From: Ophioderma brevispina | Lineage: Eukaryota > Echinodermata > Ophiuroidea > Amphilepidida > Ophiodermatidae | Direction: 5' to 3' | Assembly (NCBI GenBank): GCA_023653785.1 | Contig: JAMKCH010078985.1 | Coordinates: forward strand, 62,001-126,000 | Length of the DNA: 64,000 bases | Shown: positions 13,574 through 24,621 of the stretch, piece by piece | Layout of the letters: each line of letters begins with the position of its first letter | Numbering within the stretch: position 1 is the first letter of the stretch | Made by a program: the position numbers and the translations under genes | The notes under the pieces: model-generated | What the model was told of the DNA's origin: nothing | Seen by the model: the letters and a program-made list of their open reading frames with translations, nothing else | Database searches by the model: none

Positions 13574-13763
13574 CAGAGGTAGAATTTCGTCACTGTGTGC
13601 GAGAATCGGTCTTGATTCCCCAAAACAAATTTTGTGGGAATCATCTAATTCGCTACTGTGTTATGTCTTAAATCTACGAGAATCAACATTGATTCACGCA
13701 AATCAGTTTACGAGATTCTTTGCGAGAATCGATTCTCAGATTCTCGCCGAAATTCTAGCCCTG
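13574..13763. mobile_element. Small inverted-repeat element built from GAGAATC words
   Basis: The left tip CAGAGGTAGAATTTCG is complemented by the right tip CGAAATTCTAGCCCTG. Inside, GCGAGAATC or its complement GATTCTCG/GATTC recurs at least six times in both orientations. It is about 190 bp and non-coding. It lies immediately downstream of the reverse-transcriptase relic. Confidence 0.6.
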
Positions 13764-14025
13764 ACATTTCGCTCTATAGCATGTTTCCCTGACGTAATCC
13801 GAGTGTTTTTTTCAGTGCTTTTCAGATGAACCGATCGTGAAACCGTGAAATGCACATCAATATCCTTCATCAAATCGCTTTTCTTGGGAACCATATTACT
13901 GAATGCCTTACCTCAATCAGTTATAGATATCACCAACAGTATCACTTTCAAAAGCTTTATTATTTAAAACCAAGCCAGACTTCCCTAGATCTGCCTCTCG
14001 TCAAACGTGCATGTTTGTGTCCCTA

Positions 14026-14356
14026 AGGCGACGAAAAAAGAAAACCCTGTTTTACGGGCGAGCGGATCTTTCGAGTAGGGTCGGTCGGTCGGGCGAATTT
14101 TTTCTTTTTCTTTTTCCTTTTCTGGAGCTCAAAATTGGCCTAAAATAGCCCCAAAATCTGAAAAATGAAGAGAAAAAATGAAATTTTTTTCCCAAACAAA
14201 TTTTCTTTAAAATAATTGCCAAAATTGATAAATTTGGGCTACAAACAGGCTGATTTTACATGATTTTTGGAAAATCTAAAAAAAAAAAATCTGCAAAACT
14301 GAAAAACCAGGGTCGGTCGGGCCCGTAAAACAGGGTTTTTTTTATTTTCGTCGCCT
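14026..14356. mobile_element. MITE with 30-plus bp terminal inverted repeats (AGGCGACG tips)
   Basis: The left end AGGCGACGAAAA continues to ACCCTGTTTTACGGGC. The right end is the complement, reading GCCCGTAAAACAGGGT and ending CGTCGCCT. GGTCGGTCGG follows the left repeat and recurs before the right one. Total about 331 bp, with no coding. The interior is AT-rich with homopolymers. It ends about 390 bp upstream of the first supported exon of the coiled-coil gene. Confidence 0.8.
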
Positions 14357-14746
14357 AATTCTCAATTGCCTCGTTGAACCAAGTGACTATTGGGTAGTTG
14401 GTATCGGCGATATTACAATTTAAGTGTTGAGAGTACTGTGCGCCTAGCTTGCTGCCAGATGAGGGGAAATATTTGTGACGATTTCCTGATGAATTAAAAC
14501 TATCCGAAATGGGGATAAGACGTTTGTTTACAAAGATTGCTTTACAAGTTGTGCTGGGTTTAAGATGTGAATTTGATCTCAGCACACTTTGTCGTTTTCC
14601 TTGAGAAAGAGTTTTTTTTTAAATCTCGAAACGTCGGGTGTTTTTAGTGTCTTAAAACTTTTTATTCCCATTTTGGATGATCCTCCTCCTTCTCCTTCTT
14701 GCTATCAATTCCACCCTTAAAACTGTTATTCTACTGTTGTTTATAG

Positions 14747-14894
14747 GAAGTCATGACTTCAACAGCAGATCAGCAGGAACTAGATAATAGTAGCGAATCG
14801 GTGAATTCAGCAGAAGGAGAGAGTACAAATTCTTCGAGCTCACCAAGGAAATCTACTGCAGCTGCAGACGGCATACAAATTGGCAGTAATACAG
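14747..14894 (+). CDS. Coiled-coil gene, exon e1 (first supported coding exon)
   Basis: A pyrimidine-rich tract and TTTATAG precede the exon, and ACAG|GTGAGA ends it. An ATG at 14753 opens a frame reading MTSTADQQELDNSSES, then a Ser/Asn/Glu-rich stretch (GESTNSSSSPRKSTAAADG), with one base left over at the donor. The frame is also open upstream of the ATG back to the acceptor (Glu-Val-Met), so this may be an internal exon and the ATG only a possible start. The composition suggests a disordered N-terminal region. It joins in phase to the exon at 20654 (leftover g plus at gives Asp). The protein family is not recognised. Confidence 0.6.
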
Positions 14895-14997
14895 GTGAGA
14901 TCCAAGGACATCAGTGACGCCTTTGGCAAATTGGATGTACATTAAATCGAAAAAATGGCTCATCAATTGTAGTATACTTTGATTAGATCTATACCCA

Positions 14998-15691
14998 ATC
15001 CAGAAAAGAGGGCTCCCTCGTGTTACACTGGTAATCATCGAGTGACCGCTCGCTTTATTTTGCGGCAGGGTCCCGGGGGCAGGGTAAAGGTTTTGCGCAA
15101 ACAATTTTGAGAAGGAAATCAAGAGACAGGTTTTAATAAAAATTCCTTCAAAAGGAATTGCACGTTCAATCATGAATGAATCATGTTTTTTGTTATTTTT
15201 AAATTAAAGACATTTATTGAGTTGGTCTTATTGAATTACAGTGCTGAAATTTGAGTTGTGGTTTTGTGCAGTTGATATTATTGACATTAGTTTTTTTTTT
15301 TTTTTTTTTTTTACCGTGGACTGAATGAGCAGACGGATCCCCGTGTTAGTTGTAGCAGGCTTACAGCCACTTGCACGCGGCTGCGGGGGTTATGCGTCCA
15401 GAAAAGAGGGCTCCGTCGTGTTACACTGGTAATGATCGAGTGACCGCGCGCTTTATTTTGCGGCAGGGTCCCGGGGGCAGGGTAAAGATTTTGCGCAAAC
15501 AATTTTGAGAAGGAAATCAAGAGACAGGTTTTAATAAAAATTCCTTCAAAAGGAATTGCACGTTCAATCATGAATGAATCATGTTTTTTGTTATTTTTAA
15601 ATTTATATTGACATTTATTGAGTTGGTCTTATTGAATTACAGTGCTGAAATTTGAGTTGTGGTTTTGTGCAGTTGATATTATTGACATTAG
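14998..15691. repeat. Direct duplication of about 293 bp within intron 1
   Basis: The segment from about 14998 to 15290 recurs at about 15399 to 15691 with few differences (for example ccctcgtg versus ccgtcgtg, and attaaagaca versus atttatattgaca). Between the copies lie a T run of about 20 and about 90 bp containing cacttgcacgcggctgcggg. High identity implies a recent segmental duplication, or a transposon-mediated one given the poly-T at the junction. Confidence 0.85.
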
Positions 15692-16120
15692 TGATTATAG
15701 GTTTTTAAATTTAATCATTGTTTGGTACTCAGAAAATGGTAGATTCTATTCTACTAGCATATTTTGAAATTTGGAAAGAATTGAGAGTGTGGCTTTTAAG
15801 TAGAGAATGTTTGAGACAAGGACTCGTTAGAAAAATTTGCATAATTAGAGGCTAATTTGCATAAATTGGCTGTATTTTATGTTAATCGGGTCAATTAAAA
15901 CACTCAACAGCTGTGTTTTTCCTTAATTATGTGACAATCTTTTGAAGTAAGGATTAATTATGTTCTAAGTTATAACTCGAGTATGTTTGTAATTAATAAA
16001 AATAAGCACACAGTGTAGAATATACAATAAGCATAAATAAAGGACACATTTGTATAATTTTAGCCATATTTGTTTTCGTTTTTGTTTTCATATTTGCTAC
16101 CTTTTTGTGTATTTGAAGTA

Positions 16121-16367
16121 CACAGAAAAAATTACTGAGTCAAATGACTCATTTCGACCATTTTGGAATGCGTCATCAATAAGTGAGTCAATTGACTAAT
16201 TTTTGGTGAGTCAGAAGACTCAGTATTTGCATTTGTGAGTCAATTGACTTATTATGGAGTTTTATGGGTGAGTCAAATGACTCGGTTTAGCTGAATAGTG
16301 TCTCAGTACACGGACAAATGAAGAACTCACCAAAATGAGTCATTTGACTCAGTAATTTTTTTCTGTG
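16121..16367. mobile_element. TA-flanked small element carrying eight AP-1-type TGA(G/C)TCA heptamers
   Basis: The element is flanked by TA at 16119-16120 and 16368-16369. The tips are CACAGAAAAAATTACTGAGT on the left and its near-perfect complement on the right. Within 247 bp the exact heptamer TGAGTCA or TGACTCA occurs eight times by my count, mostly as facing pairs such as TGAGTCAAATGACTCA, plus degenerate versions. Non-coding. TGA(G/C)TCA is the consensus binding site of AP-1 (Jun/Fos) bZIP factors. Whether it is bound here is unknown. Confidence 0.8.
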
Positions 16368-16659
16368 TATATGTATATCGTAAAATTAAATTCTGTGTTT
16401 TGACTACTATCCAAATATAAAACAGGCTACTCCCAAAGTCAAAAGTTTATTTATCAAGCTGAAAAAAAGGTGTTTAGGCATACATATGCATGAATGTGGA
16501 ATAATCTGCATATTTGTAGACATATTTTGTCTACATGTTGTGTTATCATACAATATTTATTCAAAATCGTGTGTTTGCTTTCTTTGATTTGCTTGTATTG
16601 AATCTAAACATGCTCAAGATCTTTCTCAAGTCAGGCTACATGTTATTGTTTATTCTTTT

Positions 16660-16740
16660 GTCATGCGCATGTAATGGCCTTGCGCATTGAGACAACATTG
16701 TTGTGTTTGCGCTATATAAATGTGGTATTATTATTATTAT
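16660..16740 (+). repeat. Probable SINE or MITE 3' tail ending in (ATT)n
   Basis: The phrase gcgctatataaatgtggtat followed by (tatt)n matches a tail I remember from many animal SINE-like repeats. No A-box or B-box of a tRNA-derived promoter was identified upstream, so the 5' end is undefined. Confidence 0.35.
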
Positions 16741-18458
16741 GTAGATTGCACAATCATCTTAAATTAAAATAAGAGACAGGAAAAATAAAAAGCATATACT
16801 GCAATGTATTGAAATAGATAAAAACTTACAGGGGGGTAGGACACGATCTGCTCGTTTTGGGCATTGGGGATTTCCAAACGGTAATTTGGGGAACTGCTAC
16901 GTGCATTTACTATGGCAGTCTCGGTCAAAAGATCTTAGTAATATCATTATAAATTAAGAAAAATTATTGACATCAAAATCCGTCGGGATTAGTGGATTAA
17001 CCCCGCTGCAAAATAGTGTAATTTCCAATAACGGTCATTTAGATTTAAATATTCCTGACCAGGCCTAGTCTTTAGTCAAGTCTGTGTGTAACCGTTCGAT
17101 ATGCGTAAGAGCGCCCTCCTACCGTTAAGTCTTTGACACAGACTAGCACCCGAAAGTTGATGCCGTTTTGAATTTGCTGTTGCTGTTAGGTTGGCATGTC
17201 CGACCCCCTGAAAACTTAGGTTTAAATAACTATAGTAGATTCAACCCATCGTGTCACCAGAGGAAAAGTTTTGGACAGCGTCGATTAGTTGGGAGAGGAG
17301 GCAGTAAAAGAAAATAGGTAGCCCGATTCACTGTTTCAATACCCGAATAATATAATCGGGCCTTTCATGTTGGCATCATGTTTTTACAAAGAGAGTGCAA
17401 GACTTTGTGTTCCTTCTATCCTTCTATCCAAAACACGGCGCCTCAAAAGCATTAACATTCACCATCGCTGTTACGACGTTGATACCACTGAATCAAAAAC
17501 GAATTAGTTCATAATGTCTGAAGTTATGTACCTGTAAATTGCAGCTTACGTACGCGGTTTACTTGAAATGCTTTCATTAAGGATAGATTGATTTTTCTCT
17601 GCTTCGACTCGATTTTTTTTTCATAGATTAGCGTGGAATTTTAATTTCAACCCACTGCAACATGCCCCTCATTCAATCCCATACCTTCGAAACATACTAG
17701 AGGTACATGATGGGTTGGAAATCTACTTTTTATATAGCAATTGGCCGCTGAATGACAAAAATGCAGTGTACAAACAACTGTATCTCGCTGCGGTGGAACT
17801 GAATGCCATTAACTGATTTTTGTTACAGTTTTGAGCGCCTAGACGCGTTCTACCAACAAACAACCAATCAAAAATACAAACTTGTTTGTCAAAAGGTGGG
17901 GTATTTACTTAGACCACTGCCTCCTATAATCACTAAACGCATTGAATTCAGCTCGTTTTCCCCATTTTTCTAAATCATGAACAATGAGAATTCTACGTGA
18001 ACGCTCTTACGCGTTTAACCTGTTAAATTTAGAAGCTACACTAATTTTTGTGTTTATTTGTGTCTCAAACCATGAACGTCATGCGATGGGCGAGGTGTTT
18101 ATAATGTAAAACACTAAACTCATGTTATGGAAGAGTGTTTAGAATCTTAACATCTAAAAAACCTAACTGTTCAGAAATTAAATGCGTAGACATGTTTCAA
18201 AAGGTGTGACAAAATAGTGTTTCGATACGTGTTCAGATCCAGAATACACCTGGATTTGATATTTTTATTGGGAAAATCTTACTTACCATGCTTACTGAAT
18301 TAGTATAGAATATTAGAAAGTACAAGTGTATTCGTTCGCTATAAGCAATAATAATGCCAATAAAATACCATCTTAATGATCTCATCCAGTCATTTTTAAT
18401 ATTTTTTAAGAAGTTCTAAAGTGTAGGTTTTTGTATGGTAAAATTTTTTTCAAATCAG

Positions 18459-18540
18459 GAAGAATACTGGTTCGGCACAACGACATCACGTGTCTGCACA
18501 GAGTTCATGTACCCCCACGGCCACTGTCAATGCCTGGAAA
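18459..18540 (+). CDS. Candidate cassette exon (frame-breaking) in the coiled-coil gene
   Basis: A T-rich tract and AAATCAG precede it, and GGAAA|GTAATG follows. In the phase set by exon e1 all 82 nt are open, reading GRILVRHNDITCLHRVHV and PPRPLSMPGK. The length is not a multiple of three. If it were spliced to the exon at 20654, the first complete codon after the junction would be TAA, whereas direct joining of 14894 to 20654 keeps the frame. It is therefore either a chance open stretch or a poison-type alternative exon. No similarity is recognised. Confidence 0.25.
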
Positions 18541-18664
18541 GTAATGTGCTTATGATTAGGGTTGACTGATTAAATGTGATTCATACGCGGATGTCAACTC
18601 CTCCAATGCGGCAATAGGCCACCACACAAACAAACAAAACAAAACAAAATCATTAGGCTTTTGC

Positions 18665-20131
18665 AGGGAGTGTAAAATACTTTGGTGGGGGGGGGGGGGT
18701 GAAAAAAAATAAAAAAATTAAAAAATATGCAAAAAAAATTTGATCCCCCCCTTTTGGAGTTCGAAATATTTTGATCCCCCCTTTGAGGGTATTTTAAAAT
18801 TTTTTATTCCCCCCCTCCCGCATCATTAATCATCAGGACAAAAAAAATTGCAGAGGTGCTGGAGGGGATGTCCCCCTCCGTCTCCCACCAAATCACTTTC
18901 CTAGATACATTTTCTCTTACAAACAGTGACGTAAATTTTCTTTTCTGACATGGGGGGGGGGGTGTGAAAATTTACGAATGGAAATGAAACAGGGTGTGCT
19001 GAAAAGATCCATTACTAGCACCATTTGGAACCTAAAATCGTGAATGTAATGTAATTAGAAACAAAAAAGTGCGCGAAGCTCACAGAAGAAATTTACCATT
19101 TTAAAACTATTATGATAAAATATGAGGTATTTTGTTCCAAAACAAATGAAACGGGTATCAAACATGGGGTGGGGGGGGGGGGGTGATGATCGTATTGACC
19201 ATCCCCCTATCAAACTTTGGGGGGATATAGTATTTATTTATGAATGAAACAGGGTTGCTGAAAACGACCACAACTAGCAAATGTGCGCGCGAATCGCGCG
19301 AAAAATGTGCCATTTAGAAGATAAACTCGTTGAATGTATAAGTTGTAATTAGAACAAAATGTGCGTTGAAGCTCACAGGAATTTACCATTTTAAAACTAT
19401 ATTGTAAGTTATATGGGTTTTTGGGTCAAAAAACACATGAACAGGATGATCGTATTGACCACCCCTCATCAAAAATTTGAGGGAATCTATTTATTACCCC
19501 CCCCCCCCCCGGATTGCAAAGATAACACATATTTGAAATTTCCAATGTGGCTCACATAAATGATACTACTTGGAGTATGGGAAATTAATGTTAGTAAAAA
19601 GTAAAATCTAAATAGGTAAGGTTGTTCGAAAAAGCGTTGTATAGAGAGTTCATAATCCCAAACAAATAAAACCCTCATCAAAAAAGAATGCGATGGAAAA
19701 AAAAAAATTGTGGCTCGGTTGTAGATTGTAGATAACCTTATTTAGCTACATTGCATTCACAAAAGTGAATGGTTAAAATAGTAGTGGTGTTGTTTCTGGA
19801 CTAAAAGACTAGTGGTGGCCACAATGTGGACATGGGACCGATTTTACGGGAGTGGGCACAGGAAAGGTGCCTCCTTCCGCGCGAAGCGCGGAACCCTTTC
19901 AGTTTTCAAGACACATTTTCTAATGGAAAAATTGATGTTCCCAAAATTGCAAATTGGATGATACTTTGGTAAAGTTATGTTTTGAATGGAGCAAAAATGT
20001 CCTTAAATTTTTTTGATCCCCCCTTAATACCTGGTGGAAATTTTTGATCCCCCCTTTTTTGGGACCCAAACATTTTTTGATCCCCCACAAATTTTCCACC
20101 CCCCCCACCAGAGTATTTATGAACACTCCCT
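18665..20131. mobile_element. Inverted-repeat element with poly-G/C and ggatcaaaa words
   Basis: The left tip AGGGAGTGT...ACTTTGGTGGGGGG is complemented by the right tip CCACCAGAGTATTT...ACACTCCCT. Next to each tip, tgatcccccc and its variants recur (18740-18815 and 20015-20085). G or C runs of 9-14 occur at several points. The interior carries a tandem duplication. Non-coding, about 1.47 kb, inside the intron upstream of exon 20654. Confidence 0.75.
18971..19500 (+). repeat. Two tandem copies of a unit of about 260 bp
   Basis: Unit 1 (about 18971-19230) and unit 2 (about 19238-19500) share, in order, gaatgaaacaggg, gctgaaaa, actagca, gtaattagaacaaa, gtgcg, gaagctcacag, aatttaccattttaaaacta, gatcgtattgacca and a poly-G/C run. 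They lie inside the inverted-repeat element 18665-20131. Confidence 0.75.
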
Positions 20132-20653
20132 TAGCACCATAAATATGGGTCTATTCCCCATGAAACCATTATAAAATGACAAGGGGGGGGGGGCTGGCAG
20201 GCTTTCCCACTGTGACCCTTCCCCTCCAAAAATGCATGTGAATTCCCATAGTGAAATCCCAAAAAGTGCATGAGAATTCCCACAATGAAATTGTAAAAAG
20301 CATATCCAATATTCCACTGAATAGATATTGAGTAGATAACCAAAATATGACTCTGGGAATTCCCATGACATTACTGACCCACTGAAAAAAAAAAATCCCA
20401 AAGAAGAGTACTATCACTTAGTACTGGTAGGCTGTTTTCCCTTTCGTTGGTCACAAACACCCAAAGGTGACACGATGAAAAAATGCCATGGGAATTTTCT
20501 CAGACTCATTTGTCAAAAACTGCTTTGGAATTCCTATAGTCATTCGAATTTTGAAATTGTCATTTTGGGGGGGGGGCGGGTAATTTCTGGAATAGCCCAA
20601 TGGGTCTTTGGGGTTTTATTGATCATTGCTGTTCCCCAATTGTATTTTCCAAG

Positions 20654-20820
20654 ATAAAGATGACCATACCAACTTGGAGAAACAGGACCAAGTCAACCAG
20701 AATCAAGATGTTGAGCTCAAAGAAAGGGAGGACCATATTCCCACTTCACTATCGTCTGTTGACATCCTTCGCATTAAAAATAAGTTTCTAGAAATAGTTG
20801 AAGAGATTCGCATTTTAAGG
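20654..20820 (+). CDS. Coiled-coil gene, exon e2
   Basis: The acceptor TTTTCCAAG and a strong donor AGG|GTAAGT bound 167 nt that read DKDDHTNLEKQDQVNQNQ, then DVELKEREDHIPTSLSSVD and ILRIKNKFLEIVEEIRILR. The last segment has hydrophobic residues at heptad spacing, typical of a coiled coil, and the part before it is polar and probably disordered. The phase needs one base from upstream, which exon e1 supplies, and the exon ends on a complete codon. The next supported exon (27915) needs two leftover bases, so at least one exon between them is missing from this annotation or an indel is present. The intervening intron is about 7.1 kb and full of transposons. Confidence 0.7.
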
Positions 20821-21711
20821 GTAAGTAAATATGTGCATAGGGTAAGCCTTGATACACATATCACGTCAACATTTCTAAAAAAATACACTTTTCTGCAAAG
20901 CCTTAACCCCCCACACACAAATCAAGTAACACCCCCCCCCACATACACACAAATCAAGTAACTTGGTATTTTATATACCCACCATCACTATTTAGCCTCA
21001 TAAAATAGGATACTTACAGGAAGCTACTCATATTGGAACAGAAAGAATAACAGCTAATAACTTCACGTCGTCCCATGCATGAGCCCAATATCCCACATTT
21101 CAAGATTTTTTTAGATGATGTCATGAAAGTGGATGGTATAATGTATCTTTTTTTCCTCAATAATTAACAACAATATTTCTGGCTTATATAAGCTGGATTG
21201 CATTTTTGCGATTTTGCATTTTTTCCCATTTCCGTGCAAACCCCATAACCCACATATCAAATTGGGGGAACCCAATGCTGAAAGTCGAAGACAATGAGGC
21301 AAAAATAGAGGAAATTTAATATTATGGGATTGAAACCTTAATTATGTGTAATCAAAAATTATATTTTCTGATTATTATTAGAGAAAAATGGTACTGATAC
21401 GATATTTAGAAGAAATGGCAGAAAACCAATTTCCCCTACGACGTGTTATCAATAGGCGACTTTGGGAGATTTAATATTACATCACTGAAAATAGCCTAAT
21501 TAGCAAATCAACATTCGTGTTTTGAATGGAGACGAGATTCGTGTTTAGGTAGTTAGTGTTTTAGCATTCAAATGCCTGATATATTTAAATTCTAAAAATG
21601 TGCCTCAAAATTAAACACGGTTTATGGTGTTTAAATGGTGGTTATGTGGTAAACATTGAAATATCTAAACACGAATCTTGTCTCCATTTTTAAACAATTG
21701 AATTAATTGGA

Positions 21712-22267
21712 CCACCGGCGGCAACTTGCCCAATATGGAGGGAATGCTCCACCAGACATCAGGTCGTAGCAGTTTTTTAGCGGGCGAGCATGCAAGAGCG
21801 TTAGCTGCCAAGTATCTAATGTGAAGCACACGATGGCACTGGACCGATACCTGCTGCCAACCGACTTAAATCCAGATGCAGAATTTCTAAGCAAGTCCAA
21901 CCTCTTGAAACAGTCTAAGGAGCTTAAGAGGGTCGCCTTGTGGAAAGATATTTTCCATCAACCAAGGAACATTCTATAGTGGTAGTGAATCTGGTGAGAA
22001 TTACCAGCTGACTGACCCCCCTCATGGGCTGAATGGCGAATGCCTCAACAGATTGAGAAAACAGAACTGGCCCCCGATCTACGGTTCCCTTGTAAAAGTA
22101 GCAGATCAGGACACTACCTGTGGTTGGGGAACACAGCACCCCAGACAATGGGACATCTCTTGGTCTGCCCACTCGCTGGAGCAACCAATGCAACAAACAA
22201 GAGGACCCTGCGGGAATTCAGTGAAGCAGCCAGACGCTGTTCCCAGCTCTGGCTAGATCCTATTTGA
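21712..22267 (+). pseudogene. 3' end of a non-LTR retrotransposon ORF2 (same family as 51.9-53.5 kb)
   Basis: The region at 21785-21935 matches the complement of 51880-52030 (gagcatgcaagagcg, agtatctaatgtgaagcac, aaacagtct, gtcgccttgtggaaaga). With frame changes the + strand gives a PPDIRR-like stretch near 21750, CLNRLR near 22045, and finally APQTMGHLLVCPLAGATN with LREFSEAARRCSQLWLDPI before a stop at 22265-22267. The cysteine-containing QTMGHLLVCP motif is typical of the extreme C-terminus of jockey/CR1-like ORF2 proteins. Several frameshifts and stops mark it as dead. Nothing upstream of about 21712 is recognisable, so it is 5'-truncated, as LINE copies usually are. Confidence 0.8.
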
Positions 22268-22416
22268 GAACCACAGTATTTGGACACGATCATGGTATCT
22301 ATTTTAATAACAATCCTATATAGCTTAGATTCTAATAAACCATGATATTCTGCACTTAATTAGAATGGTTTATTGGCATGCATGCAACATATGTAAGAAC
22401 TCACATTCCTGTTTAA

Positions 22417-23368
22417 GGGGCATCTACCCTCATTTTAAGGTGTTATTTGGAAAAGCAGTGGTAGAATAGAAGTAGTGATAGAAGGTGGTTGAAATGTTGG
22501 AAGTATGGCTTGTAATATATTATTACAAAGCAGATTAAATGAGGTTTCACAGAATTATATTTATTTGTAAATTTCGTACTCTATTCATGGCTGGGGTCAA
22601 AGGTCAAATGTGTTGAATTTTGGGTAAATCAAATTGCACATTTTTCCCCCCCACAAATTAGTACTATGGGGCCGTTTTTACCATTTCGCTATCCCCGGTA
22701 AGTTACAGGGTCAACTGTGCACTAATGCGGAGACTTTTCAATTTTTATCCGCTGTGCATGGCAACCATTTCCTTGAAAATTCAATTTTCTTGCTGATTTG
22801 ACTTTGAAGGCTATAAATCAAACAGTAAGACAATATCAAAAATCCCTCCATTAGGTTGTAGAGCATTAAAAACCTACCTTTGTGCCAATTTTTGGTGGTC
22901 TACCTCATTCGGAAGTGCCAAAATTTTGGGGGGTGCAATTTTCCAAGTTACCGAAAATTGGCACAAAAAAGATTAGGGCAATAAAGTTCTAGACACACTT
23001 ACTTAATTTTATTTATAAAATGTATTGCGTTTTGATTTGAAAGTGTCAATTTCTTATCTACATTACTTCTATTATAATATCAACATATCGGAAATATCAA
23101 CATATGCCAAATTAATTTATATTGGCATTTTCTTAAAATATCACTGCTTGAAAAAACAATATATAAAAGTAAATACAGCTGCTTGAAAAACATAAGAACA
23201 TAAGATAGTAGTTACTTGCATGTACAATGAATTTGATCAACTGTAGCATCGGAACTGAATGCGCGATTTCACAACAAATAAAGTAAAATAGAGCTGAAAG
23301 TAGTGAGAATGCAGAAATTAAGAAAACTCAGAATTCTTCTCCACAAAACATTGAGGGTAAATGCCCCC
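22417..23368 (-). mobile_element. TTAA-flanked non-autonomous DNA transposon, copy A2
   Basis: The element is flanked by TTAA at 22413-22416 and by GTAA (one change from TTAA) at 23369-23372. The tip GGGGCATCTACCCTCATTTT and its complement at the other end match copy A1. The body is the reverse complement of 10649-11629 with scattered substitutions and small indels. No transposase. The right flank tetranucleotide is also the left flank of another TTAA element. Confidence 0.85.
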
Positions 23369-23438
23369 GTAAGGGGGCTGTTACGTCAGGAACTTAGTCA
23401 ATGGCCAGTTTTTATTTAGTTTTTTCAATGTTTACGAA

Positions 23439-24406
23439 GGGGGACATGCGTCAGTTTGCTTTTGATAGAACAAATTGTAGTTTATCCTTTTTCTGAATTT
23501 TTCATTTCACCACTTTCATTCGGATATTAACTTTTTATTTGGTGAAAATCGGAATTTCGTTCAAATGCTTTATGGTTGACGAAGTCTACACCTCTCCACA
23601 AGAGAAAGACGATTTGCTTATGTTTCGATATTTTTCACAAGCAGCTACATTTAAGTTTGTTTTTAATTGTTTTTTCAAGCAGTAATATTTAGAGACTTCA
23701 AAATAAAATTTTGGTAAAAAGTGACCCATTACAGATTTGTTTTTAATGTGAAATAGTATTTATTAATAAATTGATAATTTAGAATTAAAAACAAAATTGC
23801 ATAAATTAATTAATTTAATAATTGATTAATTAACAATAACGCTTCTGGACCTTTTATTTTATTGGCTATATCTTTTTTGCCAATTTTCACTTACTCTCAA
23901 AAACCGGTTTGACCTATTGACTTCAAATTGGCACAAACTAGTTTAGCGTACATACTATGATCCTATGAGAAGGATTTTGTATCAAACCCTTTAGTTTTTG
24001 AGCTACATTGATTTTTGGTATGCCAACCCGCACAAAAATGGCGATAGAAGTTTTGAAACGGTTGCCATGGCAACACGGACTAAAATTTGGTACACGCTCT
24101 CAGAGGATCAAGATCCTGGCCATAGTAGCCTAATGTTTAAGAAACAACTATGTTCAATAACTTTTTATTTTTGAGATACAGGGGGGGGGGGCAAATTGGT
24201 CATTTTATTTCTGATTTTCTTGGTGCCATGACCTTTTGACCAACACCCTGCTAATTAGCATCTCGGAGGTCGATATCATCCGAGACAAATATATTTGAAA
24301 AGGCTCAATCAACCAAACAATTTTGGTATCTCCCTTGCTTGTATCAACGACCTAGTGCTGTGATTGCAATAATCATAATATTGTAGAAACGCCGCCATGT
24401 CACCCC
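23439..24406 (+). mobile_element. TTAA element B, diverged relative of A1/A2
   Basis: The left tip GGGGGACATGCGTCAG follows CGAA (a decayed TTAA), and the right tip, read on the other strand, is GGGGTGACATGGCGGCG next to an intact TTAA at 24407-24410. The body shares with A1/A2 the order ttggtgaaaatcgga, caagcagctacattta, tcaagcagtaatattta, aattggcacaaac and ggttgccatggcaacac, but is clearly more diverged. It is a subfamily of the same non-autonomous lineage, inserted near the left end of the 23373-27832 element. Confidence 0.75.
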
Positions 24407-24621
24407 TTAATGGAATTAACATGTTTTTTCTTTCCATATATTTTTAACAGAATCTATATATTTATTTTTTCCTCATATTTTGTTCTTTTACTTTCACTAT
24501 GTTACGCATTTTTGACGCAAAACAATCACATTGGCTGAACTTCAAAAGGGCGTCTTGCTATTCGAAGCGCGCGATGTAATGATAGCGCATCAGAAACGCC
24601 TTGATGCATCGATTCGATATT

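Noticed and set aside
21384..21450. Open segment RKMVLIRYLEEMAENQF after ATTATTATTAG as the missing exon between e2 and e3
   Set aside because: The available donors give phases 0 or 1, while phase 2 is needed, so it does not solve the gap.
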